64,000 bases of DNA. Source: Cryptomeria japonica. Lineage: Eukaryota > Streptophyta > Pinopsida > Cupressales > Cupressaceae. The stretch lies in assembly GCF_030272615.1 (NCBI RefSeq), contig NC_081407.1:435336730-435400729 (forward strand). Direction: 5' to 3'. The position numbers were made by a program, and so were the translations under genes. Shown one piece after another: positions 58,436 to 64,000 of the stretch. The notes beneath the pieces are model-generated. The model saw nothing but the letters and a program-made list of their open reading frames with translations. It ran no database searches and was not told the DNA's origin. The number at the start of each line of letters is the position of its first letter. Position 1 is the stretch's first letter.

Positions 58436-58450
58436 AAAGTGGGGGCTAAA
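58436..58450 (+). promoter_or_regulatory. Polypurine tract of the non-autonomous element
   Basis: AAAGTGGGGGCTAAA directly precedes the 3' LTR start TGTAGCGTCG. Confidence 0.8.
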
Positions 58451-60142
58451 TGTAGCGTCGTAAATTGTACACACTTGCTAGGGTTGTATAATTTCACACC
58501 TAGTTTAGCACCCACCTTGGCACATTTTGCATTTTGCATTGCATTTCCCCTTAGCGCTTAATTAATTAAATTAATTAGGTCTAAGGTCCTATTTTATCAT
58601 CTCCCACATCATAAAGTTGGGCCCTTTCTTTAAAGTGTGCCCTTTTCATTTTATTCCACCTATACATCATTTAATCAAAAACCCTAATTAGGTCCTATTT
58701 TGAACTTGGGGGCTTGGTTTTGGGGGTCAAAACATCTCGAAATCACCTGTAACTTCGCGATTCTCTCTAAAATCATCATATCCGACGGCCCTAAAAATTT
58801 GGTGAAAAGTTGTCGGGACCATGGCGCCCGGAAAGGACCATGGCGCCCAGAGTGCACATGGTCCCGGACATTTTTCCCAAAATTTTAGGAGCGCGATCCA
58901 ATCATAAAATAAAGCTTAACCCCAAGAAATTTGCGAGATATTCAATCTCTAGGTCGGCCAAAAGTTGAAATTAAGACCTAGGGTTTCATATATAAGAGCT
59001 CTCTTTCTTCATTTGAAAGGATGGAAATTTTGGCTTTCGAGGGACCTTCTATGCAGCGAAAGAGCAGATCTTTGAAGACTTCAACAACATTCAACATCCT
59101 TCTATCAAGCATTTATCAATTTCATTCATCCATTTAGGGCTTGGAAGACATGGAAGAACAATAGGAGATTACCGACTGACGATTGGCTTGTACTCCTCCC
59201 TTGAGGGTTGGGTATGATTTCATGTTGTTTTCATGTCTTTGCATAAGCTTCAATATATCCTTTATTCATGCTTTAGATCACTTTGCATCTTGATTTAGAG
59301 CATTTACATTATCATTTACAAGCAATTAGGGTTTACTTTCTTGGTTGCTCTAGTTTGCTTTCTTGCATTTAAGGACCTTGCACACACACTAGGTTTGCAC
59401 ACACAATACATTTTACAATACAACTTGGATATTCGTGGAGGTGGAAATCACCGAAGCGGGGGTTTGACTAAGGCAAAACCCTATATAGCCGCCCAAACAC
59501 CTTTTCAGATATAAGTGCAGGTTTCGGGACTCGGACGACGCCGCAAGTTACAAATCCGAAAGAAGCAGACGGAGACCAAACAACACACCAAATTTGAGAG
59601 CAAAAGACCAGGACAGGGGCGTGGGGCACCCCGGTCTTGCCAGGACAGGGGCACTAGGTGCCCTGGTCCCTGGGATAGGGGCGCTAGGCGCCCTGGTCCT
59701 CCTGACAGACAACATTTTCAGCCTTTTTGATAGCTTTTCCAGAGTGCAAAAATAGCAGTTTTCGGAGCAATTTCAGGGGCAGAATCAGGACAGTGGCGCC
59801 CGCGCCCCCGTCCTGAACATTTTTAGTCAGATTTTAACTCTGGGTACGCATTTGCATTCTTGTCTTATCCTTGTATTTACAGCTTTCCATTGTTTAAGTT
59901 CAATTCTGCAATCTTGTCATTAGTTCGTACTTGCACTTTGGGGTTAGGGATTGAACTTGCATCATTTCATCTTTCAATTGCAACAAAGGAATAGAAATCC
60001 TAATAGGTACCCCGTGGCTCTCTCTTCCACAAGAAGAAGTAGCCAATTGTGTGATACCTCTAGGCTCTTTCGTATTCCACAAGTGTGTGGTTGAAAGTGA
60101 GATTAGGGCATGTTTGCTTAGTGTCACTTTTTCTCCCACACA
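58451..60142 (+). repeat. 3' LTR of the non-autonomous element
   Basis: TGTAGCGTCG...CCACACA; same organisation as the 5' LTR, with the GC-rich repeat at about 59610-59705 changed in several positions. Confidence 0.92.
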
Positions 60143-60147
60143 TTAGG

Positions 60148-61288
60148 ATATCAATTGCTATGGCTAAACACTAGCATGATGTTTGTGTTGTGGTATAGAT
60201 GCATAGAAACATAATTATGGGATTGTTATATTATAGAGATCATAAATCTAGATATCGCATATTAGTTCTAGCTCTTCTTGGATTGAGTCTAAAGTTGACA
60301 ATGGACATATAGTCATAAAGCCATTATTAGCCGATCTATCCATTTCTAGTAAAGACAATTGAGAAAGTCATTTTGATATTGAGAGTTTCTTATCTGTTTA
60401 CCTATTGATCATTATTAAGCCATAATATTTAGGTCTATTTATCTCTCTTGTAAAACCTCTGTAAGTGTCCTAGATTGTCCCTACTACTCACTCTTCAATG
60501 AAATAGTGGAGTTCTAAAGATTTGTTGCACAAGATGGTGTTGAAGGTATCAACAAGGCTAGCATGGAAGGCATGTTCAAGCTTCCACTTGTACAACTTAC
60601 AACAAATGATTTGTTGATAGAAGAAATTCTTGAAATAGGGATACAATCGAAAGACAAGTAAGTACATACAAACCTCTTCAATTGAAAGTAAAATCTATGT
60701 ATAAAAAGAGTACATTGAATCCCAATCCATAAACACAATAGAGATACCGATGGAGACTTAATTGGATGTAGCATGTCACACCAACATTGTTAGAGTATGC
60801 TAAGATAGTACATAATGTTTCCTAAAGCCACATTAGTATTTTACCCAGATCATTATCTACCAAAACTAACTATAGTAATCCTTTTGAGGATTCATTTCAT
60901 GGTGCTAAATCTTCATTTAGTTCCACTTCTTGTTCGAGAAAGAACAGTTATTTCTTGAGGTAGATGAATATCCCATCAACAAAGGACAAGACCCTTTCTA
61001 GAATATAACAAATTCTACTCCAACAAAAGATCATGGGGGTTTCACTAGAGATATTGAATAAGAGATAGACTTCTACTGCTGCATTAAAAGCATTGGCATG
61101 TTCTTCATTTATTTATGTAAACTCTTTGTGATGCCACCACAACCAAGAAAGCTGTAAAAATTTGTTTGGAATGCATGGATTTTTAGGATTGTCCTTTAAG
61201 AAAATAGAATTAAAGTATGGAAGCAGGATCTGCCAGCTCCTGAGGGAATCTTGATGAAAAATAACTGTAAAATATTTGGCGAGCTTAT
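60148..61288. other. Spacer before the CWC22 copy
   Basis: No clear gene. A plus-strand stretch near 60520-60660 stays open for about 45 codons without a known motif. The sequence just before 61289 may be degraded 5' UTR or N-terminal CWC22 sequence. Confidence 0.4.
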
Positions 61289-62340
61289 ATGCAAAAACTC
61301 ATGCTTCCTGATGGGTTTATGTATAGAAATAAGCACGAATTAAGTGGTAAAGGGGCTTCTGGAAACAAGAGGGACAGAGAGGCAGTGGAAGTGAAAACTT
61401 CTAGTGTTGTGTCTGCTCCATCTCAAAATGGGAATGGCGAAGGTGCTGTAAGAGGAGTTGAGAAGGGTGTTGGAAGAAGTGGGGGTTTTTACATTCCCCC
61501 ATTTAAGTTGGCTCAAATGATGAAAGATGTGGAAGACAAGAGCAGTGTGGAATACCAACACATGACATGGGATGCCCTTCATAAGAGTATCAATGGGTTA
61601 GTAAACAAGGTAAATTCATCTAACATCAAGAACATCATTCTAGAGTTGTTTGCAGAGAATCTCATCAGTGGGAGGGGTCTATTTTGTAGGTCTTGTATGA
61701 AATCCCAAATGGCATCCCTTGGATTTATAGATGTTTTGCTACATTGGTTGTTGTGGTAAATACAAAATTTCCTGAAGTTAGCAATCTACTTTTGCGAAGA
61801 ATTATTTTGCAGCTTAAGAGGGCATACAAACACAATGACAAGCACATGTTGATAGCAACAGCCAAATTCATAGCTCATTTAGTGAATCAACAAGTTGCAC
61901 ATGAGATCATTGCTTTGGAACTTCTCACCCTTTTACTAGAGAACCCCATAGATGATAGTGTAGAGGTTGCTATTGGGTTCATGAAAGAATGTGGTTCTTT
62001 GTTGCAAGACCTTTCACCCAAAGGTCTTTATGGAATTTTTGAAAGATTTAGAGGTATTCTCCATGAGGGGGAAATTGACAAATGAGTACAGTTTTTAATC
62101 GAAGGCCTTTTTGCATTTCGCAAAGCTAAGTTTGAGGGTCATCCAGCCATGCATCCAGATCAGTTAACACATGAAGTTTTCCTAGAAGATGAACTTGATC
62201 AAGAGGTTGGTTTGGATGTTTTCAAGCCAGGTCCTGATTTCTTAGAGCATGAGGCAACCTATGAAAAACTGAAGAAAGATATCCTTGGAGATGCTTCTTC
62301 AGATGAAGCAGAAGGGGAGAATGATTCAGGTGATGATTTA

Positions 62341-62387
<47 letters not shown>

Positions 62388-63250
62388 GGAAGGTGAGGAA
62401 GCACTAGGAATATAGGATGAGACAGAGACAAACTTGGTCAATTTAAGACGTACAATTTATTTGACAATCATGTCAAGTGTTGATTTTGAGGAAGCTGGTC
62501 ATAAGCTACTAAAGATCAAGCTTGAACCTGGTCAAGAGAGAACATACCTTCATTATTATGGTATTCTTGGGCAAAGATTCTGTATGATCAATAAAATACA
62601 TGAGGAATTTTTTGAGGTGTGTTTTTTACAACAGTATTCTATGATACACAGACTAGAAACAAATAAACTGCATAATGTTGCAAAGTTTTTTGCCCACTTA
62701 CTTGGCACAGATGCTCTTCCATGGCATTGTCTTGCTTATATACATGAGATAGAGGAAGATACTACTTCCTCTTCCCGTATTTTTATAAAGATTCTCTTGC
62801 AGGAGCTGGCATAGCAGCTTGGTATATTGTTTCTTAATGAAAGGTTGAATGATCCAATAATGCAGGAGTCTTTTGATTCAATTTCTCCAAAGGACAATCC
62901 CAAAAATTCATAGTTTGCTATCAATTTCTTTACTTCTATTGGTCTTGGTGGTATCACTGAGAGTTTACGTGAGTATTTGAAGAATATGCTAAGGCTTGTA
63001 ATGCAGAAACAAAAGTCTATTCCTAAGTCAGATGAATCTACCTCTAATGATGATTCATCTAGTTCATCAGGTTCGTCAGATTCATATACATCAGACTCAG
63101 ATTCTGAGAGTGAAACTGACAGTGAGAGCAGTAAGGAGTCACCAAGAAAGAAAAATAATTCAAATCATAACAATGAGTATGAAAAAACAAGAAGAAAAGG
63201 GCATGTTGTCTTATGTATTTTAATAATTTCTATTTTCTTGCCTGTGAAGA
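61289..63250 (+). pseudogene. CWC22: Intronless, broken copy of the splicing factor CWC22
   Basis: CWC22 is a spliceosome protein with MIF4G and MA3 domains that also loads the exon-junction complex. Here its sequence runs without introns: FYIPPFKLAQMMKDVEDKSS (near 61490), LFAENLISGRGLFCRSCMKS, then after a frameshift near 61730 VNTKFPEVSNLLLRRI, FIAHLVNQQVAHEIIALELL and LSPKGLYGIFERFRGIL. An Asp-rich run (62338-62387) follows, then the MA3 part [38 protein letters not shown] and FAINFFTSIGLGGI, and a Ser/Asp-rich tail. Stops near 62083, 62413, 62812 and 62911 inactivate it. About 14 residues are missing after KLEPGQ (near 62534). Lack of introns suggests a processed retropseudogene, although no poly(A) is seen. 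Confidence 0.87.
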
Positions 63251-63256
63251 AAGACC

Positions 63257-64000
63257 ATGTTAGACAATATCAACGAACAACAAAATAAGGAGACAATTGC
63301 TAGATTGTGGTCTAACTTGAAAAGAAATGGTGATGGAAAATGTTATTGTCTATGGAAAATTTGTAAGGGGCTAAAGACTAGAAGACTTCTAATCAAAACA
63401 ACAAAGAAACATTGTAGGCTACATGGTCACATTGAAGGTGGACATGATTATCATCCATTGGTAAGTTTTTCATTATATCATTTTGACAATTTATATACAT
63501 AATAAATCACGTGATGATGAGATCATGATCACGGTTTATTTATGTATATCAATTTTATATAGATTGAGCACCCCAGAGCACATGGTATGGATCAAAACAA
63601 CCCTGAGAATATGGTTTTCGAAGTGGACAAACACGGAGGTGTGAATATCGAAGTTGAAGATAATGATCCCATGGAAGATGACGATCATGAGCTAGAAAAC
63701 ACAATTGAAGATGATGGTACAAATACATTGATCCATGACTCATTTAGTACTCGCGCAGCTGATCATGATGATGAAGATGACCTTGATGTTGTTCATGATG
63801 TCCCTCTGCTTGAGAAGGCATCTGAGGCCCTTTATGAAGGCTCACACACAACTCTTCTCTCCACTGTATTGTTGTTGGTGAGCTTGAAGGTTATGAATGG
63901 TTTATCCAACATAACAATGTCACGTATGTTAAGGCATGTCATATATGTCATAATAAACTGTGAATCATGCAGTACCATTAATATTCTTTATTATAACAAA
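63257..64000 (+). CDS. CACTA (En/Spm, tnp2-type) transposase, N-terminal part, runs off the window
   Basis: Exon 1 63257-63460 (68 codons), intron 63461-63562 (GTAAGT...ATATAG), exon 2 from 63563, open to the last base. Exon 1 has a Cys/His-rich segment (NGDGKCYCLWKICKGLKTRR, then HCRLHGHIEGGHDYHPL) like the transposase-associated domain of plant CACTA elements. Exon 2 has a long acidic linker and then VPLLEKASEALYEGSHTTLL followed by LVSLKVMNGLSNITMS, the usual entry to the tnp2 transposase core. The enzyme would bind element ends and catalyse cut-and-paste movement. No stop or frameshift is seen in this part. The element's CACTA end was not found on the left, and the CWC22 copy directly precedes the start. 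Confidence 0.75.

Larger units (their letters stand above)
51814..60142 (+). mobile_element. Non-autonomous LTR retrotransposon with protease/G-patch ORF, TSD TTAGG
   Basis: LTRs 51814-53506 and 58451-60142 (about 1,693 bp each) are flanked by TTAGG at 51809-51813 and 60143-60147. The primer-binding site is complementary to tRNA-Trp and the polypurine tract is AAAGTGGGGGCTAAA. No gag core, RT, RNase H or integrase was found in the 4.9-kb interior. By eye about a dozen differences separate the first 550 bp of the LTRs, so the insertion is younger than the Tat elements here. The protease region resembles Tat proteases, pointing to that lineage. Confidence 0.9.

Noticed and set aside
62222-62441. 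His-rich and Ser-rich minus-strand frames
   Set aside because: Antisense of the GAT repeat that encodes the Asp run of the CWC22 copy.
1-64000. CRISPR array, bacterial operon, tRNA or rRNA gene
   Set aside because: No regularly spaced short repeats with unique spacers, no tRNA cloverleaf and no rRNA sequence were seen; spliced genes and retroelements show plant nuclear DNA.

Overview
The window looks like a piece of a large, repeat-packed seed-plant nuclear genome, most likely a gymnosperm (conifer-like). The reasons are one intact intron-containing cinnamyl alcohol dehydrogenase gene, low GC, and nearly everything else being retrotransposon or DNA-transposon sequence in several nesting levels. 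The species cannot be fixed from this sequence.

Layout. 1-991: AT-rich DNA and the poly(A)-tailed 3' end of a retroposon. 992-3237: AT-rich upstream DNA with two local duplications. 3238-6046: the one clearly intact host gene, a six-exon CAD with a 370-residue product. 6047-13400: decayed elements, namely a LINE ORF1 remnant, a copia LTR fragment, a copia solo LTR with a perfect 5-bp target duplication, a copia RT/RNase H-LTR fragment, a 77-bp retroposed insertion and a tRNA-derived SINE.

14276-38553: a Ty3/gypsy element of the Tat type (gag, protease, RT, two RNases H, integrase lacking its core). Its 5' LTR is split by a compound insertion of about 9 kb (14947-23910). That insertion holds a Mutator-like element (17104-23674; 9-bp target duplication, about 460-bp terminal inverted repeats). 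The Mutator-like element is itself interrupted by a 5'-truncated LINE (17827-21812; 16-bp target duplication) that has an extra ORF after its RNase H.

38870-43960: a second decayed LINE on the minus strand. 44350-50450: a second, deleted Tat element on the minus strand. 50939-51667: a PPR-protein fragment. 51814-60142: a fairly young LTR element with perfect TTAGG duplications. It has no gag, RT or integrase; its only long frame, about 1,040 codons with a single TAG, carries a protease-like and a G-patch-like region. 61289-63250: an intronless, broken copy of the splicing factor CWC22. 63257-64000: the start of a CACTA (tnp2-type) transposase gene that runs off the window.

Functionally, only CAD (last reductive step of monolignol synthesis) can be assigned a host role. 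The two Tat-related families share the same primer-binding site, complementary to the tRNA-Trp 3' end, so the coding-poor element could have been mobilised by enzymes of an autonomous relative.
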